Part shown: positions 41,607-54,574 of the stretch, piece by piece | Position numbering within the stretch: the first letter of the stretch is position 1 | Layout: every line of letters begins with the position of its first letter | From: Sinohyriopsis cumingii | Lineage: Eukaryota; Mollusca; Bivalvia; Unionida; Unionidae | Reading direction: 5' to 3' | Length of the DNA: 64,000 nucleotides | Assembly (NCBI GenBank): GCA_028554795.2 | Contig: CM068830.1 | Location: 51,780,355 to 51,844,354, forward strand | Notes under the pieces: generated by a model | Told to the model about the DNA's origin: nothing | Databases searched by the model: none | What the model saw: the letters and a program-made list of their open reading frames with translations, nothing else | Translations under genes and position numbers: made by a program

Positions 41607-43866
41607 AATTTATTAACCTTCAACATTACTATAAAGACAGATATGTCATTGGAATTTACTAATATAGTAAGCATAACTACTAGCCATCAGTGTTAGCGAA
41701 AAGGGTATTACTGTTGTTGCTTTTCAATTACATACTGTAAAGGAATCCGACTTCACGATTTCTATTGCTTTCTGCAAAACTTGTAATATTTCAATGTTAA
41801 TTCAAAATAAGTGAATAGAGAGGAAGGAATGAGATTGCAAGGATGCTACGGCTAATGTACGTTCAACTGACTTTTAATATCTTGTTCCAATGGACCAAGT
41901 ATACGTTTCCAATGTGTCTGTATAGTGCTTCATAAAACGGTTATCTCACAGTTTGTAAATACATTGATGCACACTTTACTGATCCGGATGACACACCGCT
42001 GCTTTTAACATTTCTCTTCTTTCTTAATGATAACTAAAATAGCAGATAAGGAAGGTATTACAATTATAAACACAGTGACTGCACAAATTATTTTTCTTGT
42101 TCGCTTATGTCTAAATGCTATTTATTCTCGCCTTTGAGATAGGTATAGTTCGATTTCTAACTGAGGAAGCCAAAGATGGTCAGAATGGTTGCAATTTCCA
42201 ATGCTTGTGCGTTCCCATTGAGGTCCAAACACCTGAGGGAGTTTAAAGCGACAAACACAAACGCAAATCTAGTTGTAAATATTTCATGTAAGGCGTTAAT
42301 GGGAACTACAGACTAATTACTGCTGCCAACGTGAACGCGTATGTCTACGTTTGTACGGCTTAAACGCGTTAACCATGTTCCATCACTACGATCTCCATTG
42401 TGGTAATTGAATTACAATCAGATGTCTGTCATGTGGCTAGTTTCGCTGTTTCAGCTGTGAGTGAAACAACTAACATTCTTAAAATTTGTTTTGAATAACA
42501 GCGATATGAACCAAATCACGTTTTCGTTAATTTTGCTTACCGGCATGATGCTATTATCTTTAATTAAGTACACGACCTTAAAATCGGCATCAGTGTCTGC
42601 GCTTGCACTGGCCATATTACAAGTGCAAGCTTCTTGGTTTAGAGACTCACTATCTGGATTGTCATTAAACGGACACGATAGTCCGATGGCGATTGCATAA
42701 TGTTGCTAAAGAAGGCATGGCATGATAGACGGATAGTATGTTAATATTTTTTTATCACTGTTATTTAATTTCAATTGTGAATGTGTACTCCACCAAATCA
42801 GCCTACTAACGCCGTTCGTCTATGACATTCGTCGAGATTTTCTAAATGCAGCTTTCAGGTACTCTCCACCGAAACAAATAACCAGCTTTTTCACTGCTTT
42901 GTAGTCTGCAGTCATTCATGGATCATGTTTTTAGCGAGCTGATGTTTTGGCAAAAAAACTATCCAAACTTTGCTGCATGGTAGGCGACCACCTTTTGTGG
43001 ATCTACTGTCTATACCCACCTGCAGCAAGTCAGGGGAGGGCTGCCTGTTATAAGGCGCAGTTGTCATCAGTTTCATGTTTGCTCTCAGGTGGTAAATTAT
43101 TTTCATTTAGAAATGATGTTCCCGTCTGGGATAGGCAGAGTGGAAAGCTTTTAAAAACAAGTGAAAGTGTTCCCTACGATTTCTTTCGAACAATTTAAAT
43201 ATGAATAAAACCTTTGACTGGCTTCGGCAGCATAGCCAAAGTCATTGCCTTGTCACGATGTATGACTATCTACCTGATAAAAAATTTAAACCAGATCGTG
43301 CTTACTGAAACTCCGGAAAGCATTTGTTTGTATGTACGCTTAAAAAATGTACATCGTCTCCTTTGCACAAGACAGTAGATCTAAAAGTAGCCGCAGTGCA
43401 TCTCAATGTAACCGTCTTAACATACGTTTTGGGTTATCCCTGATGCAAAGAAACCTTAAATGTATAGCTCTTTTGTAAGAACAGAAATCGCCTATTAAGC
43501 ATATAGGAGCAAATGTCCAACGGATTAAGACAAAATTACAATGGGTACCAAGGTGTATGTAAATTTGAAAATTAATACAAGCATCACCAACGATGCTGTC
43601 AATGCTGGCAAAGCAACAAGAGCATGAAAATCGCAATCAGCTAAGCATGAAACGTTTGCGTTTTTGAATCATCTGCACCAGAAGTATTGGTACGTCAAGA
43701 TAAAGGTGACCATGCAAAATGTGCAAGCATCATAAGATACCATTGCAACTTATAGGTAATATTGCTATGTGACTTGTGACCATATTTTTTATCTACACTT
43801 GAACAAGGAACATGCTGTCCATAGCTATGAGAGTGGACGTCTCACTGAATGTATGTGTGTGCTAAT
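41607..43866. repeat. Array unit 7 (truncated, no gene)
   Basis: Only the 5' third of a unit. Similarity to the other units stops near 43866, where unit 1 (about 2258) and this sequence diverge abruptly, so this is the right edge of the array. The first ~400 bp resemble inner units; from about 42010 it shares variants with unit 1. No ATPase, SINE, PLA2-like, integrase or secreted-protein sequence remains. Confidence 0.9.
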
Positions 43867-44049
43867 GCAAGACCGGAGAACGGCAATGGATGGGACCGCT
43901 ATCTCAATGACAACAACCGCCAAATTTTTAGCCCGCCAGTTACACTGCCGCTTCTATCTCTTTAGGAGGCATGCCACAATACTGCCAACTGTACCGGAAA
44001 GCGCAACAAAAACCATTACTTTCAACTTCAAGTCCTACCGTTCTAAATG

Positions 44050-44116
<67 letters not shown>

Positions 44117-44434
44117 CATAATCCAATTCTAATGCTCGTGTAGACATAAACAGGCATTGATAATCATCTTTTTCGTCGCAATTTGGTTTTTCGTTTAAAA
44201 AACACTCTATAAATATTGACAGTTTCGTCTGTGTGTATCCTTACATGTTCGTTCGTTATTTGACATATTTGTTATATCCAAAAAATAACGTTCCTTGTAC
44301 AAGAAATACTTATTGCCATCCATTGTTGGCATTTCTTGTATGTGTTAAATCTAAGTAAAATAGCTTTTAATGTATTTATTACAACATAAATATTACATAA
44401 ACATAATTGTTAAAGAACATTGGAATTTCTCACT
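43867..44434. other. Right flank of the array, no gene recognised
   Basis: Single-copy sequence after the array edge, with a (TA)n microsatellite at 44052-44111. A plus-strand open frame runs from 43769 through the junction into the TA repeat; it has no recognisable domain and ends in TA-encoded residues, so I do not call it a gene. Confidence 0.6.
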
Positions 44435-45640
44435 CGAATAATAATAATAATAACACACTTTAATCAGTAATTTAGGCCTCCGGCCAATATTACAAAATAC
44501 AATACAAATTAATATAATATGCGCCATGGTTAACAGAAGTTAAATATGGCGTTCATCATGAGCATATATACATAATTTTTAATAAAGGTGTATTATTTTA
44601 TAAAGATGTTACTACCTCTAAGTATATTTATTATTCACCATTCGTTTGAGTTATCCAAGACTGTCTAAGACTAAAAGCCAAATTGATGTAGTAAGAATGA
44701 TTTCTTATAATTAATATATTGCAATGACTCATTAGGGATACATATTTTTCTATAGACGGAAAGAGATAAAAAACTTCAGTGAAGTATTTCTTTATTATAT
44801 GGTGGTAAGCTGGACAAAACAAAACAAAATGGAATTCATCTTCTACCAAACAAGCATTATTTTACGACATAGTTCACAATACATATTATTTCTCTCAAAC
44901 AGCTATGCCTACCTGTCTCTGTTTTCAGCGTATGCGCTGAGCATCTAAATTTAGCAAGTAATTTCCAAAGAAAATACGATACTCCACGTGAGATGCATGT
45001 TGCCCTCCTTATTCGTTTTATACATGCTAAAAGACACACATTATGGGAGTTTTTAATATCACTTTGCCAGTTGTATAGTGTTGAATCTTTAATTCTTTGC
45101 ACAAATAGTGCGATAAATTGTTTTTTGTCTCCACCATCTTGACATAGCTAAACATATCCTAAACAGAAGCGAAATAACGTCTTTAACTTTCGTAGCCCGG
45201 TTGACACGGTTAGTTTCATCTAATCTTTTCAACATTAAATAACATTGGTGTGGGTATTGAGTTGAAGGAATTCTTACGACCTTCAACCAGCATTTAATGG
45301 ATGAGGTTTAAAGTGGATATCTTCTGCACTACCTTAACGCAGTCGCATTATTGATAGATTTAGGAACACCTAAATACTGTTTTCAAAAGTTGTATTTCAC
45401 AATTTCAATATTTCTACTAAATTCATATCCCCAAATTTCTGACCTATAGCAAGCGATTAGTTTTATTACCGAATCAAACACTTTAAATGCATCCTCCATA
45501 ATCAAGCAGTCGAATAATTTTTGATAATTCAAAATCTTTGCAGCTGCTTTCTTTCTGCAAGTATCTGCTTTGCTTTCGTCCAAACTAGTTTTGGGACGAA
45601 AAAAAGGCCCGTGTACTTCTAATAAGACACACATTCAATA
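44435..45640 (-). pseudogene. Non-LTR retrotransposon (LINE) relic, 3' part
   Basis: Minus-strand fragments in LINE order, each in a different frame or separated by stops. Around 45300-45450 there is a post-RT segment (CYRSEIWGYEF..IEIVKYNF) continuing as KQYLGVPKSINNA. Next come a segment containing CYLMLKRLDE (about 45215), QRIKDSTLYNW (about 45080), and the C-terminal EDEFHFVLFCPAY with its zinc-knuckle-like spacing (about 44820). The 3' end reads into TATTGGCCGGAGGCCTAAATT and a (TTA)n tail at 44440-44455, the usual LINE 3' terminus. The core reverse transcriptase is absent (5' truncation). The clade is not assigned. Confidence 0.65.
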
Positions 45641-48010
45641 AGAATTTCTCACATGAATTACTCTTATATAAATAGTGAATTTATGTCTTAATTATTGATC
45701 ACTTATAATACTTAAACTTTGTGAGGTGGCAATTAAACCATGCCAACCATTATCAGTTTATATTTAGCAAACCTTTAAGCCTCGGCACACATTAAGGTCA
45801 TTTATTATCAAAGGGTTGCCCAATATACGCGACAAGAGGAATGCTAATTTAATTTTCATTTGACATTAGCTTTATGTAACTTGTTGAATGATGAAATATA
45901 CTTCTAACTGCAAGCAAAACGAGGCATATTATTCGAGACATACAACTCAAATATCAAATGAACACCCTATATAAAATACACAGAACGCGTATATTGCATG
46001 CAGCCAAGTTATCACTAGACCATAGTAGCTCAGTGAATGATGTTTTCAATTATATGGCATGATTCGATTTTAATTGAGTGCTGGATTGGTAGGATGTAGA
46101 CTTTGATCAAAGACCGATTATCAATGTATTCATTATAGTACAAATGCCGTGTTGTGGTTGACTTTCAGTTTTAGCTAAGATGTAAAATAAAAAGAAGTTG
46201 CATGCATGGTGATTTCCTCTCACTATATTGTTTATAACGTACACAAAGATTATAAATATTATGTACTGAATAAAATCGTCATATAAAGGGAGAAAATCTA
46301 TAATCTACAATAAAATTAATAAAATACCAATTTACTGACTAATTATATTTCACTCACTCGATATCGTGATACAGGTTTTCTCAAATCTGCGCTTGACATA
46401 TCATCAAAGACTGGATTGAATTGGTTTGGAAAAGAAGATATTATCTTCGACTCTAAATGGCAAATTGGTACTGTATCATATTTACATCTCCTTCATATAC
46501 AGATGGCGCCATTATTTCTTGGTATAGATTTCGTTCTCAAGTTACGCCCTCATGGAATTTGATTTGCTTCGTATCAACAATTCTTCATAACTCCCATATC
46601 AAGTGCAACACGTGTATAATAAAAAATGAATTAACTTTTGACGTGGTTTCCTACTTCCTTTCTAGGTTTGACGTATCCGTTAAAATCGCATTAACAATGG
46701 AGTTTATATTCCGTCATACATTCTACGGATGCAATTAGAAACTCAAAAATCTTTGAAAACATTGACATGAAAGAATAATTTGATATACAAATCGGACGTA
46801 AAGCAGTTGTGAGAATAATATAAAAATATTGAAGATTATATCATTTGATACAATTATTTTAAGATGTTTTATGTCTGATTTTCATACATAGCTTTCATCA
46901 GCATCATATTTCCTAATGGCATATTTCTATGTATGTACTGTGTCCTTATAGTGAGCGATAAACACGATATACAGGAATCAATTCTTTCTTGTTTGTGACC
47001 AATCTGTGAACTCATTTCCTTTCTATTCATTTTCTTACCAAAAATAAACTTTTTGGTAAAATTAGAAAATAAACTCTATTACCAATATTTAATTTACTTA
47101 ATTTATTTTAAACGAATATATGCGGAGTCTAATAAGGTTATTATTTGGACAGTAAAGCCAGCTTCCACGGAGATTTAATTGTGATTTGTCCTCGGAATTG
47201 TAGGCTGAATATGGGTTTGATTACTGAAGATGTATGGTTCTATGTAGAAGTTATTCAGGTAGGCAGGAAACAGAAAAAATATAATATGATCGTTCGTTGT
47301 TGATATTTAGAAAATATTGGATTGTTAAGAATAGTTTGGATAATATGCGAATTTTAACAAGATTTTGAAGGTTAGCTATCTAGGGCTTCTAAAATCCTAA
47401 AAAAAAAACGAATTGGAGGATGGCAATTTAGTGGCCTAATTTTAATTCTGTCCGGTAGGGTTAATTCATCAATAGCATAGACTTTTGGTGTCTGAGAGAG
47501 TAAAATAAATGATATGAGAGTTGTGGCCGAGGTTATTTTTTTTAAAAAATAAAGAGCAATCTCTTCTTATCGTCTGTTTGTATGAGGTATCAGAGGGGAT
47601 GGGGTGAGTGTTAATGTTTGAAAACAAGAAGAGGGGCTGTAGTTGTGGGTAGAGAGTTGATCTGGGAACAAAACGTGCGGGCCAGTCATAAAATGTACAA
47701 TGAATTCGTTTCTGTTTCGTTGTGAAGTGTAGAATATTGAATTACAGACAATTTAAAGTTGATTGCATTGAGCAATTAAAGTCTTATCGCAGTTATGCCA
47801 GAAAAGTCGTTGTGAAAGGTCACTTCGAACTTTCTTCGTTCTTCTCCCCCCCCCCCCCATGTCAGTGTAAACTTCAAAGGAATAGCATTCCGAAGAAGTG
47901 AAATTGACCGGGGTATCTTAACACGGTCCTTAGAAAGTAAACATTTGAGCTACCAACCCTAACCGCTTGGTAGGAACGTATGTCCACTTATCATATTTTC
48001 AAAGGGAAAT
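45641..48010. other. No gene recognised
   Basis: AT-rich sequence with a poly-C run at 47847-47859. The longest open frame (46457-46738, plus) has no recognisable domain, signal peptide or repeat. Confidence 0.6.
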
Positions 48011-48820
48011 TGTCACGCACTGTCGAACACAGATTCTGAGCTGTCTAAATCTGATAAAAGGAATTATTTCTTAGGGAAAGATTCGGGACCACCGCCTACA
48101 TTTGGGTAGAATAAATTCGGGCGTACACTTTAGAGCAATCTGACTTTAAAGTGACGACCCTAATCGAAATTCTTTTGTCTGAAAATTACCTAGAAGAGGA
48201 GACTTAGTCGGCTCCGTGGAGGAATAAAGATTAGTGCTCTCCTCGTGAAACAAGAAAAGGGACCAGGTGGTCGTCGTGTAAAAAGAAAGGCATGTTGAGT
48301 GCTAGGACGCACAAGTCCTGAAAGAAAAATAGCGACAAGGAACAGTTTCTGAGAGGAAGACGAGACAGTCCGAAGACAGGAGTACGGGGAAAAGAGAGAA
48401 AGAAGAACGAGGTCAGAATAAAGGACCAGGAAATCCATGAAGGGGCAGAACCTGGGATACATTGATATATGGTCAAAGTGAATGAAGGTGATGCAATCGA
48501 TCGTGGACATTGCGCTATTTTCACCTCATGTTATGATGATGTAATAAATCCAAATTGGAACACACCTGTTAAATTCTACTTATATAATCCAACTTGAATT
48601 GGAATTGCGAGTATTAATTTGTTCTGATTAAATTTGTTATTTTCTTGTCGAAAGGGTGTTCGTATTGTTTTATTTCTTCCCAGTATTCTCGTTCGGTTCT
48701 CTGTTGAAATTCCATTCTTCTTTCACTCCCGCCGGGCTATAATATCGAGGGAGGTCATCCTCTGGATACCGCCAGCCAAACCCAATTAACCACCCCTCTT
48801 TCCAAGAGGGCGACGTTACA
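48011..48820. mobile_element. Possible solo LTR
   Basis: An 810-bp block starting TGTCACG and ending CGTTACA, a 7-bp terminal inverted repeat with one mismatch and TG...CA ends. It is less AT-rich than its surroundings and contains AATAAA-like signals on both strands. No flanking 5-bp duplication (GAAAT versus ATCGT) and no primer-binding site on either side, so the call rests on the termini only. Confidence 0.3.
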
Positions 48821-49684
48821 ATCGTGTTGGAGACTTATATATTGGTTTTCTTAGAGAAAACGGAAACCTGTAAACTATTTAAGCACCATATTCCCAAATG
48901 CATCTACATATTTACTATTAGATTCCCTTGACGGCCTTAAATTATGAATTTCGATAGAAAACTGTTCAGTGCTTCCGATGTGTCTAAATATGCAAAATAA
49001 TAAACACTTGCGTGCAGAATATGCGCAGTAGAAACAACACACGAAACACGTAAACAACAATCGTAACCATGAATGCATTAATATGAACAGGATTGGGGAT
49101 TTTTATTATATGGCGTGAGCTATTTTCCGCTTCTTATTAAGGTAGACAATTCGGATTGAAACATTGAAAGTGGCTTTTCAATAGCTATTTTCTCAATTAA
49201 TTTATTTTCATAATTCCAAATTGGTTATTAGGTATTTTAACATTAAGCTGATGTTGAAGTCTGTATGTATGCTCGAGTCACGAATGAAATACAGGTCGAC
49301 GAACCTACAGAATGGATATGACAACTTACTTTGTACCGAAGCCAGGACATGCTTATTTACTATGGTATCTCCTCTCCCCATCTCTCTATCTCCCACTATA
49401 TATTACTTTGACATTGTTATGGTGCATGAAGTGTTAAGTCCGTTCAAATCATAATGAGTAGCGAATTCATTGTGTTATGAATGCTTTAAATCCAAAAGGT
49501 AATAGCTATTTTGTAACTTGCGGTTAATAGTTACTACGAGTTCAGTTCTCCTTTTTTTCGGAAAACCAGCATATTTTACAAAGAACATTCATATATATAT
49601 ATTGACATTATAAACAAAACCAAAGCGTAATCGGTTTATCACAATGAATGTAGTCGTGTCTGCTGAACTTGCTTCGTTGGGCAG
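48821..49684. other. No gene recognised
   Basis: AT-rich sequence between the possible LTR and the paralogue relic. Short open frames on both strands overlap each other and show no family features. Confidence 0.55.
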
Positions 49685-49944
49685 ACGAAAATGAAGGCTG
49701 TACTAATTATTATGCCCTGCAAGTAGTTGCTGCAGTCCTCCCATAATGGGTACGGTGGCAGCGCGCATTTATGCTGTTATAACCGCTATATGGGTTATTG
49801 TGGACACAACAGCAGCAGTGGACGTGCATATGGTATTTAAGAAAGGGGAACATAGGGATACGGTAGCTTATAGTATATATACACTGCTGGGCTTTGGGTG
49901 GGTTGGATGGATGGGTGGATGCACTCACGGCAATGGCCACGAAA
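49685..49944 (+). pseudogene. Decayed exon-2 paralogue of the shematrin-like gene
   Basis: Plus-strand relic of the array gene's coding exon, opposite in orientation to the array. It keeps the exon start (GCAG|ACGAAAATGAAG versus GCAG|ACGGAAATGAAG), a signal-peptide start (MKAVLIIMPC), a one-base loss where the array has CTGCATAGTAG (here CTGCAAGTAG, creating a stop), then NGYGGS, SSSGRAYG (array: YSSGRGLG) and GFGWVGWMGG (array: GFGWGRGGYG). It ends CACGAAA|GTAAGA, matching the array donor GGAAA|GTAAGA. At least two frame changes and a stop prevent translation. No exon 1 or last exon was found. Confidence 0.65.
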
Positions 49945-49950
49945 GTAAGA

Positions 49951-51116
49951 ACTAACATTTCTTATCTCTTCCCATTCGAACAAGGCAGGCAACCTAACAG
50001 GTCAGCATTACTAATATATCAATGTTACATTGTTCCAGCCAGTGCAAAATGACTGTATTCTGTTTCGTATTTAACAGATGTTAAGACAAACATCTATAAA
50101 TAACGTTTTGGGTAAAATACCTTAAGAATATCATGCCTTGCTTTAATCATTGTTATTGTCGTGTTCTTGACCTGTACCAACAATAAACGTGTTTCAATAC
50201 AGAAAACTAAAAAACTAATTTGGCCAAGTATTACATATCTCTATAACGATTGATAGATAGATAGATAGATTTGTGTCAATAACAAAACATTACAGAGGAA
50301 ATTGAACGATTCTTGAAAGAAAATACATTTTAATAACTCTTTTGGAAAATGAAATAAAAAATGTAGATCACTCAGAGTGATTCTATGCAGAATATGGGTA
50401 ACTTTGGCACTGCTTATAATTAGAATGTCAAACGGAAAGTTACCTGTCTTAATACTGATAAAGTAATTTTATTTGCTGGTAATTTTCTAGTTACACGAAT
50501 GTCCACGTGTATGATAGCGTCGACACAAATCTTTCTTCGCATGTTGGCTGATAATTCATTGCGTTTATTTTCCGCTTAATGTGACGGTAAATCAAAATGT
50601 GTGATCTCATATTAAAGCCAAATGCCACATAAATGGCATGTAAATCATTGCATGCAGTTGCCTAAGCAACAGACAAATTTAAGCTTCCAAATTTCATATT
50701 CACTATAAAATATATTAGTGTATTTGATTTTCGGGACAATTCTACAAATTCGCCTTAAATATAACTTTGTAAGCAAATTGTAAAGATGTTGCAAGAACCT
50801 TGCACATGGTCATGCACGTTTGATCAGTGGCATCATTCTAACTCAGGCCTGCGAAAGAAGGAAGGTTGTGGAATTGAGTGAAGTCAACATGTGATAATTA
50901 CGTCATATCAGTGTTTGCTCGCTGTTAATAATAACGTGTTCATGACCAGACGAGGGAGTAATGGGAAATATCATCCACTGCCACATGTTTCATCCGAAAA
51001 GATTGATTACACACCTCATTTTCATAAACACATATAAAGGACATGATGACAAGCATAATTATGGTCAAACATTATTCTGCAAGAATAACGTAACATCAGC
51101 AGGCTGCCTCCCCCCT

Positions 51117-51149
<33 letters not shown>

Positions 51150-51924
51150 GAGCCACACAAAAGCACAAGTTTCACTTGAAATTATACAATCTTTTATTTT
51201 TGCGTTTATTTGGGTATTAAGAAGTTGTGGAGTAAATAGACGCAGACTTTTGCTTTGGTGTACTTTCGAGTACAGTCCGAGACATTAGAAATTCCAGAAA
51301 CAACACCACCACCAAAGCAACACTTGACCTGATCCGACCCTGAATATAATCATTATTTATGTTGCCAATGGGAGACTAGGCGTTTAACTTAAACTTAGAA
51401 TAAAAAGTCTAATGGCCTTTATGAACGCCTAAATAGAAATACCTTTATCAGTCGACTTATAATATGATTATTTGTGAGTAGGAATAATTTGTTCATGTGT
51501 CCAGTTTGTCTACTCTGTATCAGTTGCTGTTTGTGCAATAAACGAAGTGATTTTTACCACAATGGTAATTGTCTTCGTCACTTTTCATGAATCTATCATC
51601 AAGCACCAGCCAAGAAGCAACCTTTTCACTTTGAAGTCTGCCTTTACGCGTGTTAACATTGAGCAGCTAGGCAGTTGTTGAACCTGGATGTTGTTTCTTA
51701 ACACCAATGTTTCAAAAACTGTTTTATGCTGACTGTATGAAAACGAATTTGGAACATGTAATATAAACATAAATACAATGTGGTTCAGTTGTATTTTCTC
51801 TTATTTGTGTCCTTTTCTTATTTTCTTACAATCCAATATCTAATTTGGTCATAATTAATATATACGAAGTTAAAATTCCAGAAATGTAATAGGTTGAAAG
51901 GTAAATGAATGATGATCATTACTC
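49951..51924. other. No gene recognised; simple repeats
   Basis: Contains a GATA-type run at 50250-50270 and a (CA)n run at 51118-51147. Open frames here are under 75 codons and without features. Confidence 0.55.
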
Positions 51925-53110
51925 CACTAGTCAAAGTGAACACAGTGACAATATTCGCGACTACCTTGGAATACATATGAACCTGCTAAGATAAAGAGAA
52001 AATGATAGAGATGTACAACCTTCTAAGCCAAAACCAATCTCTTCCATATCTAGTTCGATGTACATGTAGTTAATGAAGCTCAACCAGTGATATCGGTTTA
52101 AAATGCTGTGAAAAATAAGAAGCCACATTTTAAAAGCAATCTGTGCAATTAACGATATATTTTATAGACCTGGCAAACATGTGGCTTTGTTTTTCTGGTG
52201 ATCTGCAGGGCATTATTAATAGATATGATGTGTTTCGCTGATGCATAATACAAGTTAAAGAACGGGGTGGAGGGGGTGCAGGAAGTATGAAGGAGTAAAA
52301 GAAATTCCATTTATATAAACTAAACCGACGTACAAAATTGGGGTTATTTTTAATTGTACATCAAATACAATCGTATCAACCGAAGTTACCCACTTCACAA
52401 CTGAATTTTTCATACTAGTATACATTTCTGCTCGTTCGCTAAAGATGATGATACGATGGATGCATGGAGAAATTAACCGCTGGTGCAACATGGGGGAAAA
52501 GTTCTTTTTTTTTCTCGTATTAGCATACAATAACTGGCCTCACCCTTTATACATTCGTTTAATATTGCTTTTAGTTGTGCCAGTCCAACATTTGCTCAAG
52601 TGATACTCAATGTTGTTCAGTTTATATTATCTATTGCCGAATCCGGTCATGCATAACATGCACGAATTTAATGCTTGAGAAATTTAATAGTGGGACAGTC
52701 GAATGAGTGAGCATAGCTGCAATAACATTCGCGACGACCTTAGAATTAATAGGAACGGTTCAATATAAAAAGGAAATAATAATAATTTATATCATTTGAA
52801 TCCAAACCCTCTTCTACCTCCAGTACGGAGTGAAGGAAGTTTTACAAGGAATACATGTTTAAATCCGTGACAAAAAAGAAACCACATTAATAACAATCAG
52901 TGCAATTTGAGATATAGTTTATAGCCTTGGGAAACATGTACTTTATCCATTCCGGGAGATTTTCAAAGAATTATTTATAAATACGTGTACAGCATACAAG
53001 TTAAACAATGGCGAAATTGAGATATGAACAAAAATAATTTCAGTTACATAAAGCTTTAAGAAAACCACAAACGTACAAAACAGGATAATATTCGTTGTAC
53101 TGTAAACATT
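51925..53110. repeat. Old diverged direct duplication
   Basis: Two copies about 760 bp apart in the same orientation: roughly 51925-52370 and 52690-53110. Landmarks in order in both: ATTCGCGAC(T/G)ACCTT; ...GAAGCCACATT / GAAACCACATT; CAATC(T/A)GTGCAATT; TATAGxCxTGG(C/G)AAACATG; AATACAAGTTAAAGAA / CATACAAGTTAAACAA; CGTACAAAA. Indels and substitutions are frequent. Family unknown; not obviously coding. Confidence 0.6.
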
Positions 53111-54574
53111 CCTGTCTACCGTATATACCTATGTCATAACTTAGTTCGAAAAATAGTAGGCATTTCCGTTGAATTGCAAACAATGATATTGTGATGTAAA
53201 TATATGCACTGGGGAAACTAATTGTTACAGCAGAAATTGTCGAGTAGATTAAAAAATGTCTTGTACCAAATTTTCATCTGCATTAACTGAAAATAACACA
53301 TACAAGTTTAAATCTTACAGAAAATATTTGAGTCATTTCATTTTCCTATCGCTTTCACTCCTCCATTTTGTAATATCACATGTAAATTCAGCAGATGGCC
53401 CAACTAGAATGTCTAATTATATTTATTAAGCTGTTGGTTATTGAATGCGATATCACTTGTTTAGTAGAGCCGCGTAAAAAAGTAGGTAAAATGGGAAATG
53501 TAAACACGTGTCTAATTCGTGAGAAAATGTGTCACATGGGCATGTATATTTGGCTTGCGCTGTGTATATCGCATTGTGTGGGAACATGTTAAGCAAACAA
53601 CCTAAAGGTGATTGGCAGCATGAAACTCGATCATACTTACGTGTGATTTCTTTTACAGTTTTCTTGTTTTAAAGCAGACTCCCTCCATCTCGCTATCATA
53701 TTATAATTACTGTAATTAAACCTTGAATATTAACAGGTAAGTTCAGTTACATAATTATATTGCTGTGACCTCTAACTGGGGCAAAACAAAACTTAAATCC
53801 GTCTGCTACAGGCGAGAGCGTGCGCAATCAACGACTTCCACGGTGCATTTTTTGTGACGGACACATCGTGATATATATTACTCTTTCGTTCCCCCAACCC
53901 TAGCTGAACTCTTCTCCTCCGGTTTATTTTATCTGAGCGTGTATACATAGAACAGTATACATTTTGCCACAAATCTATTTCACGTAAAAATTAGGTAGTG
54001 TCTTTTTTCATCAAATATATTGTTAAAATCAAGAGGAAGTCTATGGGTACCCTCGGCAATAACGTTTACTCAACTGTTCAATAAAATTCAAATTGTATCA
54101 TAATACTTGTTGGATAAAACAATATATTCTAAATTGAAATAAATTTTAACACCTTTTACAATCACTGCATAAAGTTGAACAATGAAACATATCATGCAGA
54201 AGATATCTGAAAACTGTGTGTTTCCGTGTGTTTATGTGTGTCTGGTAAATGGATGTGAATAGGGTGGTATGATTGAATGCTTATTATGCCATCGTGTCAC
54301 AGTAAATATTATTTTTTCGTAGGTTTAGTGATGCAGTGAAAATAAACTGAGACAATCAATTCGTCACTCAAAACTGTGGTATAATTCCTCACATAATGAA
54401 TGACAAATTAATCATTCTAGACTGTTTGATAAATTACTCTTGTTAGTATGAGCAAGAAGATTGTTATGCGACGATGATTTACCTTGTTAAAGGTGACACA
54501 CATCAACATGTGAATTTTGCACTCTCCTTGATATTGCTGAATTAATTTGAACTGAATTGTATTTCCACATTTGT
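53111..54574. other. No gene recognised
   Basis: AT-rich. A 65-codon plus frame at 53395-53592 lacks signal peptide and domain features. Confidence 0.55.

Noticed and set aside
48190..48524. Two overlapping ~100-codon minus frames
   Set aside because: They arise from a purine-rich stretch inside the candidate LTR; composition-driven, no domain.
49221..49454. 77-codon plus frame upstream of the fossil paralogue, considered as its first exon
   Set aside because: No TATA, donor or similarity to exon 1 of the array genes.
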